The translations under genes were made by a program, and so were the position numbers. A stretch of 64,000 bases of DNA from Actinomadura rupiterrae (GTDB taxonomy: Bacteria > Actinomycetota > Actinomycetes > Streptosporangiales > Streptosporangiaceae): positions 186,001-250,000 of the forward strand of contig NZ_JAMZEA010000004.1 in the NCBI RefSeq assembly GCF_024172125.1, read 5' to 3'. The notes under the pieces were generated by a model, which was not told the origin of the DNA, did not search any database, and worked only from the letters and a program-made list of their open reading frames with translations. Positions within the stretch are counted from its first letter, which is position 1, and every line of letters starts with the position of its first letter. Shown one piece after another: positions 25,766 through 34,370 of this stretch.

Positions 25766-27501
25766 TCCGCCTGAACCGCCGCCCCGCCGAACCATCGCCG
25801 GTGCCGTCTCCGGCGGTGGAGGTCGCGCCCCGGCACCTGTGCCTGGACGGCTCGGTGTGCACCTCCCTGGCCGTGGTCGGCTATCCCCGCGAGGTCGGCC
25901 AGGGCTGGCTGCAGCCGCTGCTGACCTACCCCGGACGGCTGGACGTGTCACTGCACGTCGAGCCGATCCCGCCGCTGGTCGCCGCCGACCGGCTGCGGCG
26001 TCAGCTCGCCCGGCTGGAATCCACCGGCCGCGCCGACGCCGAACACGGTCGCCTGGCAGACTTCGAGGCTGAGGCAGCTGCCGAGGACGCCTACGAACTG
26101 GCCTCCCAGCTCGCGCGCGGACAGGGGCGGATGTTCCGCGCCGGGCTGTACCTGACCGTCCACGCCCCCACCCTGGGACGGCTGGAGATCGAGGTCGGGC
26201 GCGTCCGGACCCTGGCCGCGTCCCTGCTGCTGGACGCCAAACCCGCCACCTTCCGCACCCTGCAGGGCTGGACCACCACCCTGCCGCTGGGCACCGACCG
26301 GCTGAGGCTGCGCCGCGCGTTCGACACCGCCGCGCTGGCCGCCAGCTTCCCCTTCACCTCCCCCGACCTGAACACGGAGATCGGCAAGCACCCGGTGCTG
26401 TACGGGGTGAACGCCGACTCCTCCTCCCTGGTGATGTGGGACCGGTTCGCTCAGGACAACCACAACTCGGTGATCCTCGCCCGTTCCGGGGCGGGCAAGA
26501 GCTTCCTGGCCAAGCTCGAGGCGCTGCGTAACCTGTACACCGGCGTCGAGGTCGCCGTCATCGACCCCGAGGACGAGTACGGGCGCCTGGCCCGCGCTGT
26601 CGGCGGCGTCTGCCTGCGGCTCGGCGCTCCCGACGTGCGCCTCAATCCTTTCGATCTGCCGTCCCGTCCCGAGCCCGACGCGCTGATCCGCCGGGCGGTG
26701 TTCCTGCACACGCTGATCTCGGTGCTGTTGGGCGAGTCGATGGACGGTGGGACCAAGGCCGCCCTGGACCGGGCGATCATGCGCACCTACCGAGCGGCCG
26801 GAATCACCCCCGATCCGCGCACCTGGCGACGCAGCCCGCCGCTGCTCCGCGACCTTGCGAGCACTCTGGCAGCCGATGGCGACGCGACAGCCGGTGCCCT
26901 GGCGGACCGGCTCACCCCGTTCACCGAAGGCAGCCACCGCATCTTGTTCGACGGGCACACCACCACGCGCCCCGACTCCCATCTGATCGTGTTCTCGCTG
27001 CGCGACCTGCCCGACGAGTTGAAGGCGGTCGGCACCCTGATGACTCTGGACACGGTGTGGCGGCGCGTGTCCGACCCACGCCACCGCCGCCCTCGACTGG
27101 TCGTGGTCGACGAGGCGTGGCTGCTGATGCGCGACACCGAGGGCGCGAAGTTCCTCTACCGGATGGCCAAGGCAGCCCGGAAACACTGGGCCGGGCTCGC
27201 GGTCATCAGCCAGGACGCCGCCGACCTGCTCGGCTCCGACCTGGGCCAGGCAGTCGTCGCCAACGCCGCCACCCAGATCCTGCTCCGCCAAGCCCCGCAG
27301 GCCATCGACGCGATCGCCGAAGCGTTCGCCCTGTCCGACGGCGAACGGCAACTGCTGCTGGGAGCCGAACGCGGACACGGCCTGCTCACCGCCGGATCCC
27401 AGCGGGTGGCGTTCCAGGCCATCGCCTCAGACGCCGAAACCCGGCTGGCCACCACAAGCCCGGAGTTCCTGGCCGGGCTGGAGGAGGACGCCCCCCTGTG
27501 A
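25762..27501 (+). CDS. VirB4-like conjugation ATPase
   Basis: GTG 25762 (GTGA overlap; gaggagg upstream) gives 579 residues. The C-terminal half is a hexameric motor ATPase: Walker A A-R-S-G-A-G-K-S-F at about 240-248, Walker B L-V-V-V-D-E-A-W at about 444-451, and Q-D-A-A-D-L-L-G and A-T-Q-I-L-L-R-Q downstream, all standard for VirB4/TraC-type ATPases. The N-terminal domain (1-200) matches the membrane-associated VirB4 domain. It powers assembly and substrate handling of the conjugative channel with the PrgI and VirB6-like proteins encoded before it. Confidence 0.93.
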   Translation: MIRLNRRPAEPSPVPSPAVEVAPRHLCLDGSVCTSLAVVGYPREVGQGWLQPLLTYPGRLDVSLHVEPIPPLVAADRLRRQLARLESTGRADAEHGRLADFEAEAAAEDAYELASQLARGQGRMFRAGLYLTVHAPTLGRLEIEVGRVRTLAASLLLDAKPATFRTLQGWTTTLPLGTDRLRLRRAFDTAALAASFPFTSPDLNTEIGKHPVLYGVNADSSSLVMWDRFAQDNHNSVILARSGAGKSFLAKLEALRNLYTGVEVAVIDPEDEYGRLARAVGGVCLRLGAPDVRLNPFDLPSRPEPDALIRRAVFLHTLISVLLGESMDGGTKAALDRAIMRTYRAAGITPDPRTWRRSPPLLRDLASTLAADGDATAGALADRLTPFTEGSHRILFDGHTTTRPDSHLIVFSLRDLPDELKAVGTLMTLDTVWRRVSDPRHRRPRLVVVDEAWLLMRDTEGAKFLYRMAKAARKHWAGLAVISQDAADLLGSDLGQAVVANAATQILLRQAPQAIDAIAEAFALSDGERQLLLGAERGHGLLTAGSQRVAFQAIASDAETRLATTSPEFLAGLEEDAPL

Positions 27502-29888
27502 ACACCGATCCCTGGTTCCTGCTGGAGATGCTGCTGTCCTGGCTTGCAGCGCACTATCTGATCGCCTGCCCGGTGCTGGCCGCCGCCGCACTGGCCCGCT
27601 TGGGCGTCGTCCGCGCACGATATCGGCGGATGGCCGTCGGCAGCCGTTGCGTCGAGATCGAGCCTCCGCCGCAAGCCGAGCTGGCCAATGCCCAAGCGTT
27701 GTGGAGCAATCTGATGGGGTTGCTGCGTCCGGCCTGGGCTCGGATATTGCTCGGCCAGCCGCACTTGTCGTTCGAGTACACCTTCGATGCGCGTGGAATG
27801 CGGATCCGGCTCTGGGTGCCCGGCAACGTCCCCGATGGCCTGGCCGAACACGCCATCGAGGCGGCGTGGCCGTCCGCACGCACCACCCAGGTCCCCGGCA
27901 AGGACGGCGCGCCCGTCCCGGTGGACGCATGGAGTGCCGGCGGCTGGCTGATCCTGGCTCGCGGTGAACACCTGCCGCTGAGGGACCGGCATGACACCGA
28001 CCCACTGCGCGCCCTGGTCGGCGCGGCCTCTGCGATGCCGCACGGCCAGCACGCCTGCGTGCAGATCCTGGCGCGCCCCGCGACCGGCCGTCGCCTGTCG
28101 GCCTTCGACCTGCTGGCCATCGAACCCTACGCCCGCGCCCTGCTCACCTTGTTCGAGTCCCCCGACCGCCGCCGCACCCCGGCACCGGTCACCCGTACCG
28201 TGAGCGACCGCGCCGACCAGATCAGCCAGGCCGCCCAGGCCCGCTCGGCCGCCGACAAATCCGCCCAGCCCCGCTATGCGATCGCGATCCGGTACGCGGT
28301 CACCACCGACCCCCCGGACGGACACGCAACGGCCGGGATCGAACAGGCGCGCCGTAACGCGATGGTCGGACGCGCGCACGCCATCGCCTCGGCGTTCGCC
28401 CTGTACTCCGGCCACAACCGGCTGGAACGCAGGCGGCTCCGCCGAGCCGCCCACTGCCTGAACACGCGCCGCCTGGGCCGCGGGCAGCTCGTCTCGGTCA
28501 GCGAACTGGCCGCCCTGGCCCACCTGCCCCTCGACACCACCGTCCCCGGCCTGAAGCGCGCCGGAGCCAACCGCGTCGCACCTTCCCCCGTCATCGCCCA
28601 CCACGGACCGAACACCAAGCCGCTCGGCGACGCCGACGCCGGACCAGCGCGCACCGTCGGTCTCCGGGTCGCCGACGCCGTCCACCACGTCCACGTCATG
28701 GGCCCCAACGGCACCGGCAAGTCCACCCTGCTCGCCAACATGATCCTCGCCGACGTCACCGCCGGACGCGGCACCGTCGTCATCGAGGCCAAAGGAGACC
28801 TGATCACCGACCTGCTCGGCCTGCTCCCCGAGGAATGCGCCGACCGAGTCGTCCTGGTCGACCCCGACGACCCCCATCCCCGCCCCGCCCTCAACGTCCT
28901 GCAAGGCGGCGGACGCGGCGACGACGTCGCGATGGCCACCGACAACCTCGTCGGGATCTTCCACAAGATCTACGCGGACACCTGGGGGCCCCGTACCGAC
29001 GACATCCTGCGCGGCTGCTGCCTCACCCTGGCCGCGCGCGGCGGCACCCTGGCCGACATCCCCGCCCTGCTCACCGACCCGCTCTACCGCCGCCGCCTCA
29101 CCGCCGGGCTCCCCGACCCGCTGCTGCGCGGCTTCTGGACCTGGTACGACAGCCTGTCCGGTCCCGCCCAGGCCCACGTCACCGGCCCGATCATGAACAA
29201 GCTGCGCGCGTTCCTGCTGCGCCCGTTCGTCCGGGACATCCTCGGCTCGGCCCGCTCCACCTTCGACCTCACCGACATCCTGGACGGCGGCGTCCTGCTG
29301 GTCCGGCTCCCCAAGGGCGTCCTCGGCGACGACACCGCACGCCTGCTCGGCTCCATGATCCTCGCGCAGGTCTGGCAGGCCGCCGCGCGCCGCGCCCGCC
29401 TTGGGCAGACTCGCGCACACGCCGCCGTCTACTGCGACGAGTGCCACAACTTCTTGACGCTGCCGCATGCCCTTTCCGACATGCTCGCCGAGGCCCGCGC
29501 CTACCGCGTCTCACTCACGCTGGCGCACCAGTACCTCGACCAACTTCCCCGCGGCCTGCAGCAGGCGGTCTCCTCCGACGCCCGCAACAAGCTCTACTTC
29601 GCGCTGTCCCCCAGCGACGCCACGACCCTGGCCAGCCATTTCCGGCCCGTCCTGACCGCGCACGACCTGGCCGGCCTGGACGCCTACCAGGCCGCCGCCC
29701 GCCTGGTCGTCAAGGCCGCCGAGGCACCCCCGTTCACGCTCGGCACGCGCCCTCTGCCCTCACCCGAACGGGCCCGCGCCGACCAGATCCGCGCCGCCGC
29801 CAGCGCCGCGCATGGCCGCCATATGACCAATCCCGCCCCGCGGCCCGACGACCCCCGGCTCAACAGCACGGAAGGACCCGACAGGTGA
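27498..29888 (+). CDS. VirD4/TraG-like type IV coupling protein
   Basis: GTG 27498 (GTGA overlap) gives 796 residues. A membrane helix is present near residues 8-35. The motor domain has Walker A G-P-N-G-T-G-K-S-T at about 400-408 preceded by H-V-H-V-M, D-P-D-D next, and Walker B A-V-Y-C-D-E-C-H-N-F at about 643, with L-A-H-Q-Y-L-D-Q-L following. This is the T4CP family that binds the relaxosome at the membrane and pumps DNA. The long N-terminal region (40-390) is typical of actinobacterial members. No relaxase gene was recognised next to it. Confidence 0.93.
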   Translation: MNTDPWFLLEMLLSWLAAHYLIACPVLAAAALARLGVVRARYRRMAVGSRCVEIEPPPQAELANAQALWSNLMGLLRPAWARILLGQPHLSFEYTFDARGMRIRLWVPGNVPDGLAEHAIEAAWPSARTTQVPGKDGAPVPVDAWSAGGWLILARGEHLPLRDRHDTDPLRALVGAASAMPHGQHACVQILARPATGRRLSAFDLLAIEPYARALLTLFESPDRRRTPAPVTRTVSDRADQISQAAQARSAADKSAQPRYAIAIRYAVTTDPPDGHATAGIEQARRNAMVGRAHAIASAFALYSGHNRLERRRLRRAAHCLNTRRLGRGQLVSVSELAALAHLPLDTTVPGLKRAGANRVAPSPVIAHHGPNTKPLGDADAGPARTVGLRVADAVHHVHVMGPNGTGKSTLLANMILADVTAGRGTVVIEAKGDLITDLLGLLPEECADRVVLVDPDDPHPRPALNVLQGGGRGDDVAMATDNLVGIFHKIYADTWGPRTDDILRGCCLTLAARGGTLADIPALLTDPLYRRRLTAGLPDPLLRGFWTWYDSLSGPAQAHVTGPIMNKLRAFLLRPFVRDILGSARSTFDLTDILDGGVLLVRLPKGVLGDDTARLLGSMILAQVWQAAARRARLGQTRAHAAVYCDECHNFLTLPHALSDMLAEARAYRVSLTLAHQYLDQLPRGLQQAVSSDARNKLYFALSPSDATTLASHFRPVLTAHDLAGLDAYQAAARLVVKAAEAPPFTLGTRPLPSPERARADQIRAAASAAHGRHMTNPAPRPDDPRLNSTEGPDR

Positions 29889-30769
29889 CCAACCGCCGCA
29901 ACAACCCCGCCGTCCTGGCCTCCTTGGCCGCCCGCATCACCAGCCGTGACCGGTACGTGCTGCGCATGGTCTGGGAACACCGCGTACTGACCGCCCCCCA
30001 GATCACCGAACTGGCCTTCGAGTCTGACGGCACCGCCCGCAAGAGGCTGCTGCGCCTGCACGACATGGGCGTCGTCGAGCGCTTCCAGCCCAACCGGCCC
30101 GTCGGCTCGGGATCGGCCCCGTTCCACTACGTCCTCGGCGAGACCGGCGCGGCGATCCTGGCCGCCGAGGACGGCGTCGAGTTCGCCGCGTTCGGATACC
30201 GCCGCGCCAGCGTCCTGTCGATCGCCTACTCACAGCGCCTGGCCCACACGCTCGGAGTCAACGGCTTCTTCACCAGCCTGGTCCACACCTCCCGCCACGC
30301 CCACGCCAGCTCGCTCGCCGCCTGGTGGCACGAACGTTCCTGCGCCAAGCTCTGGGGCCGGCACGTCCGGCCCGATGCCTACGCCCGATGGATTCAGGAC
30401 TCCGACACGCTGGACTTCTTCCTCGAGTACGACACCGGCACCGAAACCCTCGACAAGGTCGCCCGCAAGCTCAACGGCTACGCCGACCTCGCCCGCGCCA
30501 CCGGGATCACCACACCCGTCCTGTTCTGGCTCCAAGGCCCCCGCCGCGAAGCCAACCTCCGCGCCCGGCTGACCACCCACCCGGCCGCCCACGACCTGCC
30601 CATCGCCACAGCCTGCCGCTCGGCGCTCATCCATCCCGAGGACGAAGCGCCCGCCGGACGCGTCTGGTTCCCCCTCGGCACCGGTGCACCCCGGGTCCGC
30701 CTCGCCGCACTCGCCACCGAATGGCCCCACCTCCACCGCACCACACCTGCCCCAACGCAAACGTCGTGA
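29885..30769 (+). CDS. Replication-relaxation family protein
   Basis: GTG 29885 (GTGA overlap) gives 294 residues. The start has a winged-helix pattern: I-T-S-R-D-R-Y-V-L-R-M-V-W-E-H-R-V-L-T-A-P-Q-I and A-R-K-R-L-L-R-L-H-D-M-G-V-V-E-R-F, then H-Y-V-L-G-E-T-G-A. The central part (S-Q-R-L-A-H-T-L-G-V-N-G-F-F, then D-F-F-L-E-Y-D-T-G-T-E) fits the replication-relaxation family, found on actinobacterial plasmids and conjugative elements. The acidic D/E residues resemble a nuclease-type core, and this protein may provide the DNA-processing role for transfer. That role is inferred from position. Confidence 0.85.
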   Translation: MTNRRNNPAVLASLAARITSRDRYVLRMVWEHRVLTAPQITELAFESDGTARKRLLRLHDMGVVERFQPNRPVGSGSAPFHYVLGETGAAILAAEDGVEFAAFGYRRASVLSIAYSQRLAHTLGVNGFFTSLVHTSRHAHASSLAAWWHERSCAKLWGRHVRPDAYARWIQDSDTLDFFLEYDTGTETLDKVARKLNGYADLARATGITTPVLFWLQGPRREANLRARLTTHPAAHDLPIATACRSALIHPEDEAPAGRVWFPLGTGAPRVRLAALATEWPHLHRTTPAPTQTS

Positions 30770-32040
30770 TCGTCGCCGCCGGAACCGGCTTCAAACTGGC
30801 CACCGCCGGGGGCTTCCTGCTGGGCGGTGTCGCCATCGTCACCGGCGCCGCCTCCAGCGGGACCCACCTCAGCGACCTCGCCCACCAGCCCGACACCGTC
30901 GCCACCATCTGCGACTACGCCGGCTCCGGCCCCACCGGATCACCATCCGGCGCCCCCCGTGGCACCGCTTCCGGCGGCCTTGGCCTGGATGCTGGCCAGC
31001 TCTCCAACGCGCGCGCCATCATCGACACCGCCAATCAACTCAGCCTGCCCGACCGCGCCGCCGTCATCGCGATCGCCACCGCCCTGCAGGAATCCGACCT
31101 CGGTCACGACCTGACCGGCGACCACGGCACATCCTTCGGACTGTTCCACCAGAAACCCACCAGCGGCTACGGCACCCGAACCCAGATCCTCGACCCCCAC
31201 CACGCCGCCCGGGCCTTCTACGCTCGCCTGACGCACCTCGACGGCTGGCAGCGTCTCCCTCTCACCCAAGCCGCCCAGGCCATCCAGAAGTCGGCCTCCC
31301 CCGGCGCCTACGCCCACCAGGAGGGCCGCGCCACCCAGATCGTCCGCACCCTGTCCTCCGCGCCCGGGCCCCCGGGCACCTTCCCCACGGACGACATCAA
31401 GGACCGGATCACCACCGGCCTCGTCCTCACCGCCGCCCGAAAACTCCCCCGCGACCAGGCACTCACCCAGGTCACCGGCTCACTCGGCGATTCCCCCAAC
31501 AAACCCGGCGCCGACGCCGTCGCACGGCAGTTTCAGGACGACGCCGCCCAACTCTGCGCCGAACTGGGCGCGGACACGCCGGATCGGCCCGGAAACCTGA
31601 CCGGCTCCGGCCGCGGGGTCATGGCCATCCGCGCCGCCATGAGCCAACTCGGCGTCCCCTACTCCTGGGGCGGGGGCGGAACCGACGGCCCCAGCACCGG
31701 TACCGATCAGGGAGCGGGCACCGTTGGCTACGACTGCTCGGGCCTCGCCCAGTACGCCTGGGCCAGGGCCGGAACCTCCATCACCCGCACCACAGACACC
31801 CAATGGCACGACGGCCCCCACATCCCGCGCGACAAGCTCCAGCCCGGCGACCTGATCTTCTTCGCCACCAACCCCAGCGACCCCGCCACCATCCACCACG
31901 TCGCCCTCAACTTCGACGGCCAGCGCATGGTGCACGCACCCCAGACCGGCCGCACCGTCGAGATCACCCGCTGGACCGGCAATCCCTATTACGAGTCCCA
32001 GTACATAGGCAGCGTTCGTCCCCAGACCGGTCATCGATGA
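30766..32040 (+). CDS. Lytic transglycosylase/NlpC-P60 peptidoglycan hydrolase (VirB1-like)
   Basis: GTG 30766 (GTGA overlap) gives 424 residues. A membrane anchor lies at about 8-28. Residues 90-190 resemble a lysozyme-like domain (A-T-A-L-Q-E-S-D-L with the likely catalytic Glu, S-F-G-L-F-H-Q). The C-terminal domain is NlpC/P60: Y-D-C-S-G-L with the nucleophile Cys at about 324, G-D-L-I-F-F, H-H-V-A-L-N with the catalytic His, and M-V-H-A-P. It should open the wall for the conjugation channel. A 192-bp part of this gene is duplicated about 1.27 kb downstream. Confidence 0.9.
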   Translation: MIVAAGTGFKLATAGGFLLGGVAIVTGAASSGTHLSDLAHQPDTVATICDYAGSGPTGSPSGAPRGTASGGLGLDAGQLSNARAIIDTANQLSLPDRAAVIAIATALQESDLGHDLTGDHGTSFGLFHQKPTSGYGTRTQILDPHHAARAFYARLTHLDGWQRLPLTQAAQAIQKSASPGAYAHQEGRATQIVRTLSSAPGPPGTFPTDDIKDRITTGLVLTAARKLPRDQALTQVTGSLGDSPNKPGADAVARQFQDDAAQLCAELGADTPDRPGNLTGSGRGVMAIRAAMSQLGVPYSWGGGGTDGPSTGTDQGAGTVGYDCSGLAQYAWARAGTSITRTTDTQWHDGPHIPRDKLQPGDLIFFATNPSDPATIHHVALNFDGQRMVHAPQTGRTVEITRWTGNPYYESQYIGSVRPQTGHR

Positions 32041-32117
32041 ATTCCCTTCGACCTCCGGCCGACCGAGCGCGGGGAACTCTCAAAGCCGTGCCTTCACACG
32101 GCACAGTCCTGGAAATT

Positions 32118-32146
32118 CACGCCCGGGCTGGAATTAACCGGGCGTG
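32118..32146. terminator. Hairpin between convergent genes
   Basis: CACGCCCG (32118-32125) pairs with CGGGCGTG (32139-32146) across a 13-base loop. It lies after the transfer operon and covers the stop of the minus-strand gene ending at 32134, so it could end transcription from both sides. Confidence 0.5.
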
Positions 32147-32544
32147 TTGGAACTGAACTCGGCCGACGGGTACGTGAGCGGAGTATAGCCCGGCACATCG
32201 AGCTTCCACGTGTCGCCCGCGCGCGGAGCGAGAAGAACGTGCCACTCGTTTGAAAACACCATCAGATGATGGCCATCATCGAATATCAACCATACCAGCG
32301 GCCTCGAACCGATCAGGGTCTCCAGGTCCTGCGAAGGAAGCTTGGCGAAAGAAGTCGTGGCAGCGCCCGTCTCCGGCCCGGACTTCTTGTACGGCAGCGC
32401 CGTGGACTCGAAGGAAACCCCGCGATCGAGCTGGATGACGAAATGCGGGCGGATCTCGAGGCGCCTCACCAACAGGTCCCTGAAACGCATGATCTTGCGG
32501 TCTTCAAACGTTTCGTAGTACAGGTACTGCTGACCGTCACTCAC
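32134..32544 (-). CDS. Hypothetical protein, candidate immunity protein for the adjacent toxin domain
   Basis: The protein has 136 residues from GTG 32544, whose G is the last base of the preceding TAG stop. It contains aromatic-rich strands (V-W-L-I-F-D-D-G-H-H-L-M-V-F and W-H-V-L-L-A-P) and no recognised motif. Its base composition is clearly lower in GC than the transfer operon. Lying directly after a toxin-like ORF with a 1-base overlap is the usual place of an immunity gene, but this is inference. Confidence 0.6.
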   Translation of the reverse strand: MSDGQQYLYYETFEDRKIMRFRDLLVRRLEIRPHFVIQLDRGVSFESTALPYKKSGPETGAATTSFAKLPSQDLETLIGSRPLVWLIFDDGHHLMVFSNEWHVLLAPRAGDTWKLDVPGYTPLTYPSAEFSSNTPG

Positions 32545-32951
32545 TAAGAACCCCCTTCCGGCTCCGGCTTAGGTACCGGCTCTCCATCAGGGAGCTTTTC
32601 GATGAGGTTTCCGACACTATCTTCAGTCGGCTCTCCATTGGGCATTTCGGGGTAGACCTCCCCGGTTTCGGGGTCTACGTACATGTCGGGTTTCTTACTC
32701 TTTCCAAGGCTCCGCCATTTCGGCGGGCCATCCTTGACCTTATGGATGGCATCCTTGATCTCCTTGCGGGTTCGGTGCAGCTTCTCCGCCAAGTCGTTCT
32801 CATCTTTCGTCAACCTCCTGGGGTCAGGAGGGTTTGACGAATAATCCTTCCACTCCCGAAGTACACTGTCGTCGAGTTCCGCCTGGAGGATCCTGACATC
32901 CGGCACATTGGCCGCACCAAAGGGTGACTGAACTGATGATGTGGCCGGCAA
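32544..32951 (-). CDS. Orphan polymorphic-toxin-like C-terminal domain
   Basis: The frame gives 135 residues from TTG 32951 (GTG 32906 is an alternative). The C-terminal half reads I-K-D-A-I-H-K-V-K-D, then K-K-P-D-M-Y-V-D-P-E-T-G-E-V-Y-P and D-S-V-G-N-L-I-E-K-L. That pattern (x-D-V-x-V-D-P-x-T-G-E-V-Y-P followed by I-G-N-L/I) occurs at the ends of large secreted polymorphic toxins. The trafficking and pre-toxin domains are missing, so this is either a displaced toxin tip or a small toxin. The upstream end abuts the partial duplicate of the NlpC gene on the other strand. Confidence 0.55.
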   Translation of the reverse strand: MPATSSVQSPFGAANVPDVRILQAELDDSVLREWKDYSSNPPDPRRLTKDENDLAEKLHRTRKEIKDAIHKVKDGPPKWRSLGKSKKPDMYVDPETGEVYPEMPNGEPTEDSVGNLIEKLPDGEPVPKPEPEGGS

Positions 32952-33010
32952 GCACTCCCGCTGTGATTCCGGTGACCGTTTTCAGAAGCTGGCCGGAGAC
33001 TTGGGCCTGC

Positions 33011-33216
33011 TCGGGCCTCGCTCAGGACGCCTGGGCCAGGGCCGGAACCTCCATCACCCGCACCACAGACACCCAATGGCACGACGGCCCCCACATCCCG
33101 CGCGACAAGCTCCAGCCCGGCGACCTGATCTTCTTCGCCACCAACCCCAGCGACCCCGCCACCATCCACCACGTCGCCCTCAACATCGACGGCCAACGCA
33201 TGACGAGTCCCAGTAC
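33011..33216 (+). pseudogene. Partial duplicate of the NlpC/P60 gene with internal deletion
   Basis: Bases 33011-33202 repeat 31738-31929 with four mismatches in 192 (counted by eye). The next 14 bases (33203-33216) match 31991-32004, so 61 bases have been lost between them. The copy covers the catalytic-domain segment from S-G-L-A-Q to D-G-Q-R-M but starts after the nucleophile Cys context and has no proper start, so it cannot make an active enzyme. It was probably left by a rearrangement that also brought the toxin/immunity pair. Confidence 0.85.
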
Positions 33217-33332
33217 CACAGGTTCGCGACAACGCCGATACCAGCAGATCGCTCCATCTCATCAATCGATACAACGCGGTCGGGACTCACGGGCATTCAT
33301 GGGGAACAGGATAGATGGGCGGCCCGGACTAT

Positions 33333-34253
33333 GAGCCTTTTCCATCACGGGGCGAGGGCGGCCTCGCGGTTTTGTAGGACGCTGATGGCCTTGGCGAGGT
33401 GGCCGGCGCGGTAGGGGCAGCAGCGGAGCTTGGTGAGGATCTTCCATGACTTGAGCTGGGCGTTTCCGCGTTCACCTGGTCCGCGGAGCTTGGCGTGGGC
33501 CCGGTTGGCTTGTTTCTGGGAGGCGGGCTTGTTCCTGCCCTTGTAAGGAACGATGATCGCGGGACCGGCGCCGACGTAGCCCTTGTCGGCCAGGACCGGC
33601 AGCCCGCACGCTGCCAGGGCGCGGATGATTCCCCAGTTCCGGGCCGCTTTCAGGTCGTGGATCGAGCCGGGTACCGCACCCGACACCCACACGATCTGCC
33701 CGTACGGGCCGGCAATTACCTGCAGGTTCACGCCGTGCTTGTGATGCTTGCCCGAGTAGAAGAGCCGGTCGGCGCGGAGGCGGTCGGTCGCGATGAGAGT
33801 GCCGTCCAGGATCAGATGTCCCAGCCCGTCTTTCTTCGCCCTGGCGAGTGTGGTGCCGAGCTTGGGTGAGCGGGCCGACAGCCAAGCCACGACCTCGTTC
33901 ACATACCTCCACGCGGTCGTCGTCCCGACCCCGAAACCTGCCGCGAGCTGCGCGAACGTATCGCCCTTCTTCAAGTATGCGAGCGTCATCAGCGCCTGCT
34001 GCCCCGCGTTCAAAGCCCGGCCCTTGCTCTTCAGCTTCGTCCGCTCCCGCCGGACGAGACCGGTCAGGTAGTTCAGAGTCGAACGCGACAACGGCAGCGA
34101 AGCACGATAGAAAAGCACGTGAAACCTCTGGTTGTGGGGGGCGGAGGTCAGAGACCCCTCTCCTACCAGGGGTTTCTTCACCTCCACGGCCAGCCACGCC
34201 GCCCGCGATCATGCTGTGATCAGCAGCCTTGAAGAGGCTGCTGGAAAAGGTTC
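33333..34253 (-). mobile_element. IS5-type insertion sequence, apparently complete
   Basis: Terminal inverted repeats GAGCCTTTTCCATCA (33333-33347) and GAACCTTTTCCAGCA (complement of 34239-34253) match at 13 of 15 positions. Both ends are flanked by TAT (33330-33332 and 34254-34256), a 2- or 3-base target duplication. The 921-bp interval holds one transposase gene whose stop codon lies inside the left repeat. A diverged remnant of a related element is at 61,881. Confidence 0.82.
33345..34118 (-). CDS. IS5-family transposase (DDE type)
   Basis: GTG 34118, with cagagg six bases upstream, gives 257 residues; the frame is open to 34187. The N-terminal part has an HTH (L-A-A-G-F-G-V-G-T-T-T-A-W-R-Y-V). 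Catalytic signature parts are I-L-D-G-T-L-I-A-T-D, V-S-G-A-V-P-G-S-I-H-D and V-L-A-D-K-G-Y-V-G, then K-Q-A-N-R-A-H-A-K-L-R-G-P-G-E-R-G-N-A-Q-L-K-S-W with the final Glu (written here residue by residue as the diagnostic block). It moves the insertion sequence by cut-and-paste. The frame is intact. Confidence 0.9.
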   Translation of the reverse strand: MLFYRASLPLSRSTLNYLTGLVRRERTKLKSKGRALNAGQQALMTLAYLKKGDTFAQLAAGFGVGTTTAWRYVNEVVAWLSARSPKLGTTLARAKKDGLGHLILDGTLIATDRLRADRLFYSGKHHKHGVNLQVIAGPYGQIVWVSGAVPGSIHDLKAARNWGIIRALAACGLPVLADKGYVGAGPAIIVPYKGRNKPASQKQANRAHAKLRGPGERGNAQLKSWKILTKLRCCPYRAGHLAKAISVLQNREAALAP

Positions 34254-34370
34254 TATGTACCTGCCATGAATCGCCAGGCTCCGGTCGCCAAAGCTGCGCA
34301 AAACCCTGCCGCCTCGACTATTACAGTTATCAGATCCACTGTCGCCTCATCAGCGGGGAAGCTGCGGCGC

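Noticed and set aside
29885..30769. Classical relaxase for the transfer operon
   Set aside because: No HUH or MOB motif was seen; the gene is a replication-relaxation family protein and is annotated as such rather than as a relaxase.
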